Assembly (NCBI RefSeq): GCF_014649875.1
Contig: NZ_BMTW01000012.1
Span: 62,001-126,000, forward strand
Length of the DNA stretch: 64,000 nucleotides
Origin: Streptomyces rubiginosohelvolus
GTDB taxonomy: Bacteria; Actinomycetota; Actinomycetes; Streptomycetales; Streptomycetaceae
Direction: 5' to 3'
The stretch's first letter is position 1, and each line of letters starts with the position of its first letter. The notes under the pieces are model-generated. The model had not been told where the DNA came from. It searched no databases and saw nothing but the letters and a program-made list of their open reading frames with translations. The translations under genes and the position numbers were made by a program. Of the stretch, positions 34,040-43,085 are shown piece after piece.

Positions 34040-36070
34040 ATGTCATCGCCGTCCGCCGCAGACCACGGACGGCCCCCGGCCGGGGGCCGCGACGAGGAGT
34101 CCCGGCAGGGGACCGACGAGGTCCGCGCCGCCACCGACCCGCGGTCCCTGCTCGGCCTCGGGACCGGCAGCCCGCTGCCGGAGACCGGCCGCACGGCCGT
34201 GCCCGCCCAGGTGGCCGCGCTCGCCGCCGCAGACCCCGGCCGCGCCGCCGTGGTCTGCGGCGAGGACCGCGTCGGCCGGGGCGAACTCGACGCCTGGGCC
34301 GGGCGGATCGCCGCCCGGCTGGCGAGCGCCGGGATCACCGCTGGGGACCGCGTCGGCATCCTCGCCGACCGCTCGACGGCGATGGTCGCCGCGGCGCTCG
34401 GCGCGATGCGGGCCGGGGCCGCCTACGTCCCGGTCGATCCGGCGAACCCGGACGAGCGGATCGCGGCGGTGCTCGCCGACGCCCGCGTCGCCGCCGTCCT
34501 GGTGACCGATGACACCGCCCACCGGGTGGCGTCGCACGCCCCCCGGGTGCTGCGCGTCGACGGCGCGGACGTGCGCGACGGAGGTGAGGTCATGCCTCCC
34601 GCACCGGCCGCCCCGCAGGACGCGGCGTACCTCATCTACACCTCCGGATCCACCGGTGCGCCCAAGGGCGTCGTCGTCGAACACCAGCAGTTGTCCGCGT
34701 CGACCCTGGCCCGCCGTGAGGTCTACCCCGGCGAGCCGGTCTTCCTGCTGCTCTCCCCGCTCGCCTTCGACTCCTCGGTGGCCGGCCTCTGGGGCACCCT
34801 GACGGCGGGCGGCCTGCTGGTCGTCGCCGGACCGGACGAGTACCGCGACCCCCGGGCCCTGCTCGGCCTCGTCGAACGGCACGGCGTCACCCATCTGCTG
34901 GGCGTCCCCTCGCTGTACGACGCGCTCCTCGCGGCCGCCGAACAGGCCGGCCGCCCCCGCCTCGCCTCCCTCACCACGGTCGTCACGGCCGGTGAGCCGC
35001 TGCCCGAGGCCCTGGTGCGGCGCCACTTCCGGACCTTCGGCTCCGGCACCGCGCTCGTCAACGAGTACGGGCCGACCGAGGCGACCGTATGGTCCAGCTA
35101 CCGGCGGTTCGAGGAGCCGGGCCCGGTCGACATCGGCGGTCCCGTGCCAGGCGTCCGGCTGTACGTCCTGGACGAGGCGGGCCGCCCGGTGCCGCGCGGC
35201 ACCACGGGCGAGCTGTACATCGGCGGCGCCGGTGTCGCACGCGGCTACTTCGACCGCCCCGAGGCCACCGAGCGCGTCTTCACCCCGGACCCGTTCGCCG
35301 AGGACACGGCGTCGGGCGCACCCGCCCGGATGTACCGCACCGGTGACATGGTGCGCTGGAGCGACTCCGGCAGGCTGGAGTTCCTCGGGCGCCGTGACAA
35401 CCAGGTCAAGATCCGTGGCCATCGCGTCGAACTCGGCGCGGTGGAAGCGGCGTTGCGTTCCTGTGAGGGCATCCGGGACGCGGTGGCCGTGGTGGACGCG
35501 GCGGGCGCCCGGCTGACCGCTTTCGTCGTCACGGACGCACCCGACGCCCTCCCCGCCGTACGCGAGAACCTCGCGCGGGTGCTGCCGGAGGCGGCCGTCC
35601 CGGCCCGGCTGCGGGCGCTGGACTCCTTCCCCCTGACGGTCAACGGCAAGGCGGACCGGGCGGCGCTCGCGGCGCTCCCGGACCCCGGGCCGTCCCCGGA
35701 CCCGGCCGCCGTGGGCCCTGCCCCGGCAGTGGTGGCCCCGGCGTCGGACCCCATCGCGCAGGTCTCGGCGGCCTGGGCGGAGGTGCTGGAGATCGCGACC
35801 GTCCCCGCCGATGTGAACTTCTTCGACCTCGGGGGCCACTCCCTGCTGATCATCCGGCTCCAGGAAGCGCTCGGTCGGCACGCCGGCGTGCAGCCCTCCG
35901 TGGTCGACCTGTTCCGCCGCACCACGGTGGCCGCCCAGGCCGAACTGGTCCGCGAAGGAGCCACGACGGGTGCGGGCCCCGCCGCCCCGGACACCGGCCG
36001 CGCCCAGCGGGCCCGGCAGGAACGCGCGGCCCGCGCCCGTCGGCGCCGCGTCGAGCAGGGAGCAGCCTGA
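34040..36070 (+). CDS. NRPS loading-type protein, A-PCP
   Basis: Adenylation domain (about 50-560) and peptidyl carrier domain (about 575-645), 676 residues, no condensation domain. Motifs: A3 LIYTSGSTGAPKGV, A5 NEYGPTEATVW, A7 YRTGDMV, A8 GRRDNQVKIRGHRVELGAVE, A10 VNGKADR and PCP FFDLGGHSLLIIRL. By eye-alignment to GrsA the specificity residues are D-S-A-L-V-A-E-V-W-K; I do not trust an assignment from this. The retained D235 and K517 equivalents indicate an alpha-amino acid. The C-terminus is Arg/Ala-rich and may be a docking tail. Start ATG has AAGGAG. Its stop overlaps the PKS start (TGATG), so it should load that PKS. Confidence 0.92.
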   Translation: MSSPSAADHGRPPAGGRDEESRQGTDEVRAATDPRSLLGLGTGSPLPETGRTAVPAQVAALAAADPGRAAVVCGEDRVGRGELDAWAGRIAARLASAGITAGDRVGILADRSTAMVAAALGAMRAGAAYVPVDPANPDERIAAVLADARVAAVLVTDDTAHRVASHAPRVLRVDGADVRDGGEVMPPAPAAPQDAAYLIYTSGSTGAPKGVVVEHQQLSASTLARREVYPGEPVFLLLSPLAFDSSVAGLWGTLTAGGLLVVAGPDEYRDPRALLGLVERHGVTHLLGVPSLYDALLAAAEQAGRPRLASLTTVVTAGEPLPEALVRRHFRTFGSGTALVNEYGPTEATVWSSYRRFEEPGPVDIGGPVPGVRLYVLDEAGRPVPRGTTGELYIGGAGVARGYFDRPEATERVFTPDPFAEDTASGAPARMYRTGDMVRWSDSGRLEFLGRRDNQVKIRGHRVELGAVEAALRSCEGIRDAVAVVDAAGARLTAFVVTDAPDALPAVRENLARVLPEAAVPARLRALDSFPLTVNGKADRAALAALPDPGPSPDPAAVGPAPAVVAPASDPIAQVSAAWAEVLEIATVPADVNFFDLGGHSLLIIRLQEALGRHAGVQPSVVDLFRRTTVAAQAELVREGATTGAGPAAPDTGRAQRARQERAARARRRRVEQGAA

Positions 36071-39000
36071 TGACCACAGCACCGCACCCCTTCGCCGGAC
36101 TGGACGCCCTCGACGAACGGGACGCCCCCGCCGCACCGCACACCCCGGCCGGACAGCACGCCCTCCCCGCCCCGGAGGCCGACGCGCCCGCCGGGACGGA
36201 CCCGGACCGCGACCGCTCCCTGGACATCGCCGTCACCGGCATGGCCGGACGCTTCCCGGGCAGCGCCGACATCGCCTCCTGGTGGCAGTCGCTGCTGCGC
36301 GGGGAGATCCTCACCAGCCGCCTCGACCGGGCGGGCCTGCTGGCCGCGGGCGAGGCCGCCCCGGTGCTCGACGACCCGGACTACGTACCGGTGCGGGGAC
36401 TCCTCGACGACGCCGACCGGTTCGACCACGAACTGTTCGGCATCAGCCCGCGCGAGGCCGAACTCATGGACCCCCAGCACCGGTTGATGCTGGAGGCCGC
36501 CTGGACGGCGCTGGAGGACGCGGGCTGCGACCCGACCTCCGAGTCCCGGGTCACGGGGGTCTACGCCTCGGCGAGCAGCAGCGCGTACCTGCGCGCGATG
36601 CTCACGTCCGGCACGCTGGGCGCGGCCGGGGTCGAAGAGGCCCTGCGCGCCAATGAGCCCGACTACATGGCCACCCGCATCGCCTACCGGCTCGGCCTCA
36701 CCGGCCCCGCCCTCAGCGTCCTGACCGCCTGCTCCTCCTCCCTCGTCGCGGTGCATCTCGCCGTGCAGGCGCTGCTGAACGGAGAGTGCGAACAGGCCGT
36801 GGTCGTCGCGGCGGCCGTCGACTTCCCGCAGACGGGGCACGTGCATCTGCCGGGCGGCATCCTGTCCGCGTCGGGCGAGTGCCGCCCCTTCGACGCGGAG
36901 GCCGACGGCACGCTCGCGGGATCGGGCGTGGTCGCCGTGGTGCTCCGCCCGTACGAGGACGCGGTCGCCGAGGGCGCGGACGCCTACGGGGTCATCCTCG
37001 GCACGGCCGTCAACAACGACGGTTCCGCGAAGGCCGGTTACCAGGCTCCGTCGGCCACCGGCCAGGAAGCGGTGATCCGTTCCGCCATCGCCGCCGCCGA
37101 CATCGACGCCGCCTCCCTCGGCTATCTGGAGGCGCACGCCACGGGAACGCGGGTCGGCGACCCCATCGAGTGGTCGGCGGCCTCGGCCGTCCTCGCCGAA
37201 CTCGGGGCGCGACCGGGGCAGATCGCGGTCGGCGCGGTCAAGGCCAACATCGGTCACCTCGACGCCGCTTCGGGCCTCACCTCCCTCGTCAAGGCCCTGC
37301 TGGTCGTCCGCGACGGCCAGGTTCCGCCGGTGGCCGGCTTCCGCACCCTCAACCCCCTTCTGGAGCAGGCGGGTTCACCTCTCCGCCTGTCGGCCGAGCG
37401 CCAGGACTGGTCCGGCGGACCGGCCGGCCCCCGTCGTGCGGGAGTCAGCTCCTTCGGCATCGGCGGTACGAACGCCCATGTCGTCGTCGAGCAGCCGCCG
37501 GCCCGGCTCCCGGCCGGCGAGGCGGCGCCGGACCCCGCGGGCGACCGCCTGCTCCTGCTCTCGGCCGCGAGCCCCGAGGCCCTCGGCCGGACCACCCGGC
37601 GGCTCGCCGACCGGCTCCCCGAGGAGCTGGCCGCCGTACCGCTCACCGACATCGCCCACACCCTGGCCACCGGGCGACCCCGTCTCCCGTACCGCACCGC
37701 CGTCGTGGGACGCACCCACGGCGAGCTCGCCGGCCGGCTGCGGGCCGCCCCCGTGCGGGCGGCCGGGTCACCGCCGCCCGTGGTGTTCCTGCTGCCCGGC
37801 CAGGGCAGTCAGTACCCGGGCATGGCCCTGCCCCTGCGGGACGCGCTGCCCGGGTTCACCGAGGCGCTGGAGGAGTGCCTGGCGCACTTCGGCCCGGCGC
37901 TCGTGCCCCGCCTGCGATCGGCCTTGTTCTCGACCGACTTCCCGGCCGCTGAACTGGCCCGTACGGAACTGGCGCAGCCCGCGCTGTTCTGCGTCGAGTA
38001 CGCGGCGGCGACGGCGCTCACCGCGCTGGGCCCCGCCCCGGTGGCGCTCGCCGGTCACAGCCTGGGCGAGATCACGGCCGCCGCACTGTCCGGGGTCCTC
38101 GGACTCGCGGACGCCGCCGATCTGGTCACCGTACGGGGCCGGGCGATGCAGGAGTGCCCGCCGGGCGCGATGATCTCCCTGGCGATGGGCGAACAGCGGG
38201 CGCTGGCCCTGGCGGAACGGTTCGCCTCCTCGACGACGAGCGGCCACGCCCACGGCCGCCGCCTGGAGCTCGCCGCCGTCAACACCGACGAGAGCGTGGT
38301 GCTGGCCGGCCCGGTGGAGGCCGTGGACGCCTTCGAGGCCTGGCTCGGCGACGGGCGGACCGCGCGCCGGCTGCGTACCAGCCACGCCTTCCACACCGGC
38401 ATGCTCGATGCGGCCGCCGACCGGCTGCGCGAGGCGGTACGGGGGCTCCCCCTCGGCCGGCCCACGCTGCCGTACCTCTCCAACGTCACGGGCGAACTGC
38501 TGCCCGCGGGCGGCACGGTCGAGCCCGGCTCGTTCGCCGAACAGGCCCGCGCCACCGTACGGTTCGCGACCGGGCTGGCCGCCGTCGCCCGGGCCTTCCC
38601 CGGTACTGTGGCGATCGAGACGGGCCCCGGCAAGGCGTTGAGCGGCATGGCGGAGGCGGCCGGGCTGACCGCGGTCCCGCTCGCGGCGGGACGGTCCGAG
38701 CGCCCCGCCGCGGAGACCACGCTCGCCCTGGCGGACCTGTGGTCCAGGGGCCTGCCGCTGGACCCGGCCGCGCTGACCGCACCGGGCCGCCCGGCGCACC
38801 TGCCCGGCCATGTGTTCGCGGGCCCGCGCCTGCTGGCCCCGGCGGCCGGGGTACGGAGAAGCCCGGCCGCAATGCCGGAGGCCCAACCGACGGGCGGACC
38901 GACTCCGGCTTCGCCCCCGACACCGACACCGACACCGACACCAGCGTCCCCGTCATCGTCGTCGTGCTCGTCGGCGGCGACGGTGGCCGCCCGGTGGACC

Positions 39001-39204
39001 GAACTGCTGGGCTGGTCCGACCTGTCGGCGGACTCCGACTTCTTCGACCTCGGCGGGGACTCGCTGCTCGTGGTCCGGCTCGCGCGGCGGCTGGGAGAGG
39101 ACCTGGGCGTCCGCGTCCCGGTCCGGTCGCTGATGACCGCGTCCACGCTGGCCCGCCAGACGGCCCTGCTGGATTCCCTGGTACCGGCGGGAGACCCCCG
39201 ATGA
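36070..39204 (+). CDS. Type I polyketide synthase, KS-AT-ACP
   Basis: Single extension module without reductive domains, 1044 residues. KS (about 50-475): active-site Cys in TACSSSL, His in EAHATGTRVGDP and in KANIGHLDAASG. AT (about 560-870): GQGSQYPGM, nucleophile in GHSLGE and HAFH, the pattern of malonyl-CoA-selective domains. ACP (about 970-1040): DFFDLGGDSLLVVRL. The linker before the ACP is Pro/Thr-rich from ACACCG-type repeats. With the A-PCP protein it should extend an amino acid by one malonate to a beta-keto (gamma-amino) acyl thioester. It overlaps the thioesterase by ATGA. Confidence 0.94.
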   Translation: MTTAPHPFAGLDALDERDAPAAPHTPAGQHALPAPEADAPAGTDPDRDRSLDIAVTGMAGRFPGSADIASWWQSLLRGEILTSRLDRAGLLAAGEAAPVLDDPDYVPVRGLLDDADRFDHELFGISPREAELMDPQHRLMLEAAWTALEDAGCDPTSESRVTGVYASASSSAYLRAMLTSGTLGAAGVEEALRANEPDYMATRIAYRLGLTGPALSVLTACSSSLVAVHLAVQALLNGECEQAVVVAAAVDFPQTGHVHLPGGILSASGECRPFDAEADGTLAGSGVVAVVLRPYEDAVAEGADAYGVILGTAVNNDGSAKAGYQAPSATGQEAVIRSAIAAADIDAASLGYLEAHATGTRVGDPIEWSAASAVLAELGARPGQIAVGAVKANIGHLDAASGLTSLVKALLVVRDGQVPPVAGFRTLNPLLEQAGSPLRLSAERQDWSGGPAGPRRAGVSSFGIGGTNAHVVVEQPPARLPAGEAAPDPAGDRLLLLSAASPEALGRTTRRLADRLPEELAAVPLTDIAHTLATGRPRLPYRTAVVGRTHGELAGRLRAAPVRAAGSPPPVVFLLPGQGSQYPGMALPLRDALPGFTEALEECLAHFGPALVPRLRSALFSTDFPAAELARTELAQPALFCVEYAAATALTALGPAPVALAGHSLGEITAAALSGVLGLADAADLVTVRGRAMQECPPGAMISLAMGEQRALALAERFASSTTSGHAHGRRLELAAVNTDESVVLAGPVEAVDAFEAWLGDGRTARRLRTSHAFHTGMLDAAADRLREAVRGLPLGRPTLPYLSNVTGELLPAGGTVEPGSFAEQARATVRFATGLAAVARAFPGTVAIETGPGKALSGMAEAAGLTAVPLAAGRSERPAAETTLALADLWSRGLPLDPAALTAPGRPAHLPGHVFAGPRLLAPAAGVRRSPAAMPEAQPTGGPTPASPPTPTPTPTPASPSSSSCSSAATVAARWTELLGWSDLSADSDFFDLGGDSLLVVRLARRLGEDLGVRVPVRSLMTASTLARQTALLDSLVPAGDPR

Positions 39205-39947
39205 CCCCCTGGCTGCAGTGCACGGCCCCGCGCCCCGACGCGGCGTACCGACTCGTCTGCTTCCCGCACGCCGGAGGCTCGGCCGCCTTCTTCCGCGACT
39301 GGCCCGAGGGCCTGCCGGACCACGAGGTGCACGCGGTCCGCTACCCGGGGCGCGCGGCCCGGCTGGAGGAGCCGCTCCCCACCGACCTGCTGAAGCTGGC
39401 CGCCGACATCGCGACCGCCGTACGGCCGCTGCTGGACCGGCCCGTGGCCCTGCTGGGGCACAGCATGGGCGCGGTGGTGGCCTACGAGACCGCGCGCCTG
39501 CTCCAGGCGGGGGGCACGCCCGTGGCGCACCTGTTCGCGTCCGGGGCCCGCGCCCCGCAGCTCGCGCACCCCGAGGGGCCCGGCGCTGCGGACATGGACG
39601 ACGACGCCATCGCGGACGCCCTGACGGAGCTGGGCGGGACGGACGCGGAACTGCTGGCGGACCCCGACTTCCGCGAGCTGGTCCTCCCGTACGTCTGCGG
39701 GGACTTCCGGATGTTCGACGCGTACGTCCACCGCCCCGGAGCACCGCTGAGCTGCCCGGTCACCGCCGTGGCGGGGGACGCGGACCCGCAGGTCGGCGCG
39801 TGGGCGGCGGCAGCGTGGGCGGAGACGACCGAGGGCCCGTTCACGCACCGCACCGTGCCGGGGGACCACTTCTACCTGACGCCTCGTCCGCCGTTCCGGC
39901 TGGTCGAAGAGGCCCTCTCGCACCCGGGGGTGCACCATGCTGGCTGA
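39201..39947 (+). CDS. Type II thioesterase
   Basis: Alpha/beta-hydrolase of 248 residues that removes acyl groups from carrier proteins. The nucleophile is in LLGHSMGA, the Asp lies in AGDADPQVG and the His in PGDHFYL; the N-terminus LVCFPHAGGSAAFFRDW is diagnostic for type II (RifR/TEII) enzymes. No TE domain occurs in either NRPS or the PKS, so this protein may also release the product, besides its usual editing role (inference). It overlaps the PKS by ATGA and the next MFS gene by 11 bases. Confidence 0.92.
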   Translation: MTPWLQCTAPRPDAAYRLVCFPHAGGSAAFFRDWPEGLPDHEVHAVRYPGRAARLEEPLPTDLLKLAADIATAVRPLLDRPVALLGHSMGAVVAYETARLLQAGGTPVAHLFASGARAPQLAHPEGPGAADMDDDAIADALTELGGTDAELLADPDFRELVLPYVCGDFRMFDAYVHRPGAPLSCPVTAVAGDADPQVGAWAAAAWAETTEGPFTHRTVPGDHFYLTPRPPFRLVEEALSHPGVHHAG

Positions 39948-41292
39948 TCTGCTCCCGGCTTCGAGGAACGGCCGGATCATCGCGGCGGGTTCGGCGGTGG
40001 AGGCGGTCGCGGTCGGCATGTTCCTCGCCGCCGCCACGCTCTACTTCGTCGGCATCGTCGGCATCCCCGCGGTGGCGGTGGGCGGTGCGCTCACGGTCGC
40101 CAACGTGATCGGGCTGCTCAGTCCGGCGCCGACCGGCGCACTGGCGGGCCGGATCGGATCCCTCCCGGTCTATGTGGGCCTGACGCTGCTCCGGGCGGTG
40201 GGCTTCGTGGCGTACGCCTTCGTGGACGGCTACGCCGGCTACTTCGTCGTCACCTGTCTCATCACGGCGGCCACCCGCGCGGCGATGCCGCTGCTCCAGG
40301 TGATCGTGGGCGAACTCGAACCGGCGGACCGCCGCACCCGGACCATGGCGTCGCTGCGCGCGGTGAGCAACATCGGCATGACCGCGGGCTTCCTGCTCGC
40401 GGCCGTCGTCCAGGCGTCCGGCTCGCGCCCGGTGTTCATGGCGCTGTTCGGCTTCAACGGCCTGGCGTTCGTGGCGGTGGCCCTGCTGATCGGCAGGGCG
40501 GCCCGGAGCGCGGCTGCGCGCCCGGCGCCGGCCCGCGCCGGTGCGGCGCCTGAGGCCCGGGTCGACCGGGTAGCGACCGAAGCACGGGAGCCGGCAGCCG
40601 CACACCCCACCCGCTCCCCCTACCGGGACCGCAGATTCCTGACGGCGGCGCTCGCCAACGCCGTACTCCTGCTGCACGATTCGATCCTGTTCATCCTCGT
40701 ACCGCTGTGGATCACCCAACAGGCCGGCCTGCCCGGCGGAGCCAGCTCCGTGGTCCTCGCCGTCAACACCGTGCTGACCGTGGTGCTCCAGGTGTACGTG
40801 GCCCGCTTCGCCCAGGGCGTCACCCGATCGCTGCGCCTGCTGCGGCTGTCCTGTCTGCCGCTGGTCCTGAGCTGCGTACTGTTCGCGGCCGCGGACGGCC
40901 GGGGCATGGCCGTCGCCCTGGTGGCGGTCGGTCTGGCGGTGGTGGCGCTGACGGTCGGCGAGAACCTGCACGCGGTGGCCGCGTGGGAGCTGTCGTACGA
41001 GATGGCCCACCCCGCGTCGCGGCCGCAGTACCTGTCCGTGTTCGGCATGGGCATGAGCGCGCAGCTGATCGTGGGCCCGTTCCTGATGACGGCGTTCGTG
41101 CTGAAGGCGGGGACGGCGGGCTGGCTGGTCATGGCCGTGCTGTTCGCGGCGGCGACGGCGGCGTTCTCGCTGGCGGCGAGGCCGTACGCCCGGAAGCCGC
41201 CCACGGCGGGGCCGTCGCCGACGCCCTCACTCGCCGGAACGAGGAGCGGCACGACGAGCCACCCCGAGGCACACCCGGTCCCCACCCCCTGA
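39937..41292 (+). CDS. MFS exporter, cluster-associated (second)
   Basis: Twelve-helix major-facilitator transporter of 451 residues, overlapping the thioesterase gene by 11 bases. The central cytoplasmic loop (about residues 185-230) is long and Ala/Pro/Arg-rich, and the C-terminal ~35 residues are a polar Pro/Thr tail. It is a probable paralogue of the MFS at 32035, sharing motifs in the second half. Likely an exporter of the product; having two similar pumps in one operon suggests either two products or separate export of product and intermediate (inference). Confidence 0.87.
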   Translation: MLADLLPASRNGRIIAAGSAVEAVAVGMFLAAATLYFVGIVGIPAVAVGGALTVANVIGLLSPAPTGALAGRIGSLPVYVGLTLLRAVGFVAYAFVDGYAGYFVVTCLITAATRAAMPLLQVIVGELEPADRRTRTMASLRAVSNIGMTAGFLLAAVVQASGSRPVFMALFGFNGLAFVAVALLIGRAARSAAARPAPARAGAAPEARVDRVATEAREPAAAHPTRSPYRDRRFLTAALANAVLLLHDSILFILVPLWITQQAGLPGGASSVVLAVNTVLTVVLQVYVARFAQGVTRSLRLLRLSCLPLVLSCVLFAAADGRGMAVALVAVGLAVVALTVGENLHAVAAWELSYEMAHPASRPQYLSVFGMGMSAQLIVGPFLMTAFVLKAGTAGWLVMAVLFAAATAAFSLAARPYARKPPTAGPSPTPSLAGTRSGTTSHPEAHPVPTP

Positions 41293-41346
41293 CAACAGAC
41301 CGCTGACAACAGACCGCTGACCGCCCCCCGAAAGGCAGGCCCCGCC

Positions 41347-42657
41347 ATGACGGACCACACCGCCCTCCCCACCCCTCTCACGGACCTCGCTCCGGCTCCG
41401 GCACCCCCCTCGGACCACTTCCTGATGTTCGCGATCGGCCCGAAGCTCGACTTCGCCGCCCGCCTGCGCGCCCTGGACGAGTCGGCGCGGATCTCGGTGA
41501 TCTGCCGCCCGGAGCACCTGGCGAGGATCACGGAGTCCGGCAACTACCGACGGGTCGTCGCCGTGCGCCAGGACGGCCCGATGGACGAGGTCCTCGCCCT
41601 GGCGCGGGCGGTGCACGCCCTGGAGCCGGTGACCCGGATCACGACGTTCTGGGAGCACGACCAGGACCGCGCCGCCGCCGTGGGAGCGGCGCTGGGCGTC
41701 GCGACGCACCTGCCGGAGACCGTGTCGCTGGTGCAGGACAAGCACGCGATGCGCGAGCGGCTGCGGGCGGCGGGCGTGGAGGACACGGCGGCCGGCCGGG
41801 CCTACGGCGAGGATGACCTGCTGGCCTTCGGGGAGAGCGCGGGATACCCCTTCATCGTGAAGCCGACGGCGGGCACGGCGAGCTTCGGCGTCACCCTGGT
41901 CCACTCGCCGCAGGAGGCGGCGGAGGCGTACCGCAGGGCGACCGGCGACTTCCCCGGGATCACCCGGCTCGGCGTCCTGGCGGAGCAGTACCACGAGGGG
42001 CCGCAGTACAGCGTGGAGGCGTTCTCGGAGGCCGGCGAGCACGTGGTCGTCGCGGTCACCCGGAAGTACTCGGACCCGGAGAACATGGTGGAGCTCGGCC
42101 ACGTCCTGCCGGCCCCGCTGGAGAGCGCGGACCGCGAGGCGATCGGGTCCCACGTGGCGCGGGTGCTGGACGCCCTGGGGGTGGAGTTCGGCCCGACGCA
42201 CACCGAGATCGTGCTGACCGACGAGGGCCCGAAGATCATCGAGACGCATCTGCGGGTGGGCGGCGACGACATCTTCAACCTGGTCAAGGACGCCGTCGGC
42301 GTGGACATGCTCGACTTCCAGACCCGCCAGACGTTCGGCGAGAAGGTGCTCCCGGACATCCGGGCCATCCTGGAGTCGGACCGCGAGCCGCGCTGCGAGG
42401 CGATCTGGTACACGGCCCCGAAGGCCCACGGCACGTTCGTCGGCCCGGCGGACGCCGATGCGGTCACCCGCAACCCGGACATCGCGGTGCTCCTCACCCC
42501 CGGCTCGGAACTGACGGGCCACGGCTCCTTCGCCCGCATAGCCCGCGCCAGGGCGTCGGCCCCCACGGCCGCGGCCGCCCTGGAGAAGGCCCGCTCGACG
42601 GTGAACGCCCTGTCGTTCCTGTTCACGGTCTCGTCGGACGAGCCGGGAACGGTATGA
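41347..42657 (+). CDS. ATP-grasp ligase (carboxylate-amine ligase)
   Basis: ATP-grasp enzyme of 436 residues, last gene of the rightward cluster arm. Motifs: LVQDKHAMRERLRAAGVED, ATP lysine in YPFIVKPTAGTASFGV, EQYHEGPQYSVEAFSE and a metal site in IIETHLRVGGDDIFN. It is more similar to the ligase half of the epimerase fusion (ELGHVLPAPL here, EIGHVLPADL there) than to the ligases at 24947 or 29444. It therefore belongs to a second ATP-grasp subgroup in this cluster. It is predicted to condense an amino acid or peptide acid with an amine. A strong hairpin follows its stop. Confidence 0.88.
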   Translation: MTDHTALPTPLTDLAPAPAPPSDHFLMFAIGPKLDFAARLRALDESARISVICRPEHLARITESGNYRRVVAVRQDGPMDEVLALARAVHALEPVTRITTFWEHDQDRAAAVGAALGVATHLPETVSLVQDKHAMRERLRAAGVEDTAAGRAYGEDDLLAFGESAGYPFIVKPTAGTASFGVTLVHSPQEAAEAYRRATGDFPGITRLGVLAEQYHEGPQYSVEAFSEAGEHVVVAVTRKYSDPENMVELGHVLPAPLESADREAIGSHVARVLDALGVEFGPTHTEIVLTDEGPKIIETHLRVGGDDIFNLVKDAVGVDMLDFQTRQTFGEKVLPDIRAILESDREPRCEAIWYTAPKAHGTFVGPADADAVTRNPDIAVLLTPGSELTGHGSFARIARARASAPTAAAALEKARSTVNALSFLFTVSSDEPGTV

Positions 42658-42673
42658 CGATCCCGGGCCCGGT

Positions 42674-42701
42674 GGTCGCGGCGGTGGGGGCCGCCGCGAC
42701 C
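42674..42701 (+). terminator. Terminator of the rightward cluster operon
   Basis: GGTCGCGGCGG-TGGGGG-CCGCCGCGACC, a perfect 11-bp stem with a 6-base loop, 17 bases after the last ATP-grasp gene. Confidence 0.7.
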
Positions 42702-42786
42702 GCGGACCCGAGGAACGGCTGCCACCCCACCCGCTACACTGTGGGCGGCGGCCCAGTCTTCACGGCGGGGCCTCCGATGTATCCCG

Positions 42787-42859
42787 GCCTTCGTAGCTCA
42801 GGGGATAGAGCACCGCTCTCCTAAAGCGGGTGTCGCAGGTTCGAATCCTGCCGGGGGCA
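42787..42859 (+). tRNA. tRNA-Arg (anticodon CCU)
   Basis: A 73-base cloverleaf. The acceptor stem pairs GCCTTCG with CGGGGGC (two G-T pairs), the D arm contains AGCTCAGGGGATAGAGC, and the anticodon arm CCGCT-CTCCTAA-AGCGG gives CCT. The T arm is GCAGG-TTCGAAT-CCTGC and the discriminator is A; CCA is not encoded. It marks the right border of the biosynthetic cluster. A TACACT -10-like element lies about 45 bases upstream. I found no second copy of its 3' end in the window. Confidence 0.95.
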
Positions 42860-42912
42860 CAAGGCGTTACCGCTCTGACCTGGGGGTTCTCCCTCGGAGA
42901 AAGTTCCACTCG

Positions 42913-42937
42913 GCCTTGGACGTCTCGTCCAGGGCCG
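42913..42937 (+). terminator. Hairpin after tRNA-Arg
   Basis: GGCCTTGGACG-TCT-CGTCCAGGGCC, an 11-bp stem with one G-T pair, about 55 bases past the tRNA. Likely its terminator. The rest of the gap to 43085 holds no supported gene. Confidence 0.55.
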
Positions 42938-43085
42938 TTTCGCTGAGCGGACGAGCCCGCAGGGAAACGATCCGCAACACCGCCCAAAGTCCGGACGTGC
43001 ACAGATCACACCACCAAGCGAGTCGCGGAGGCGCACCAGGCAAAGAGCCCAGGACCGATCATGGCCCCGGGCTTCGAGCACTGTG

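Noticed and set aside
42760..43081. Leftward frames encoding a PRQDSNLRHPL-like stretch
   Set aside because: They are antisense readings of tRNA-Arg and its flank, a well-known source of false proteins.
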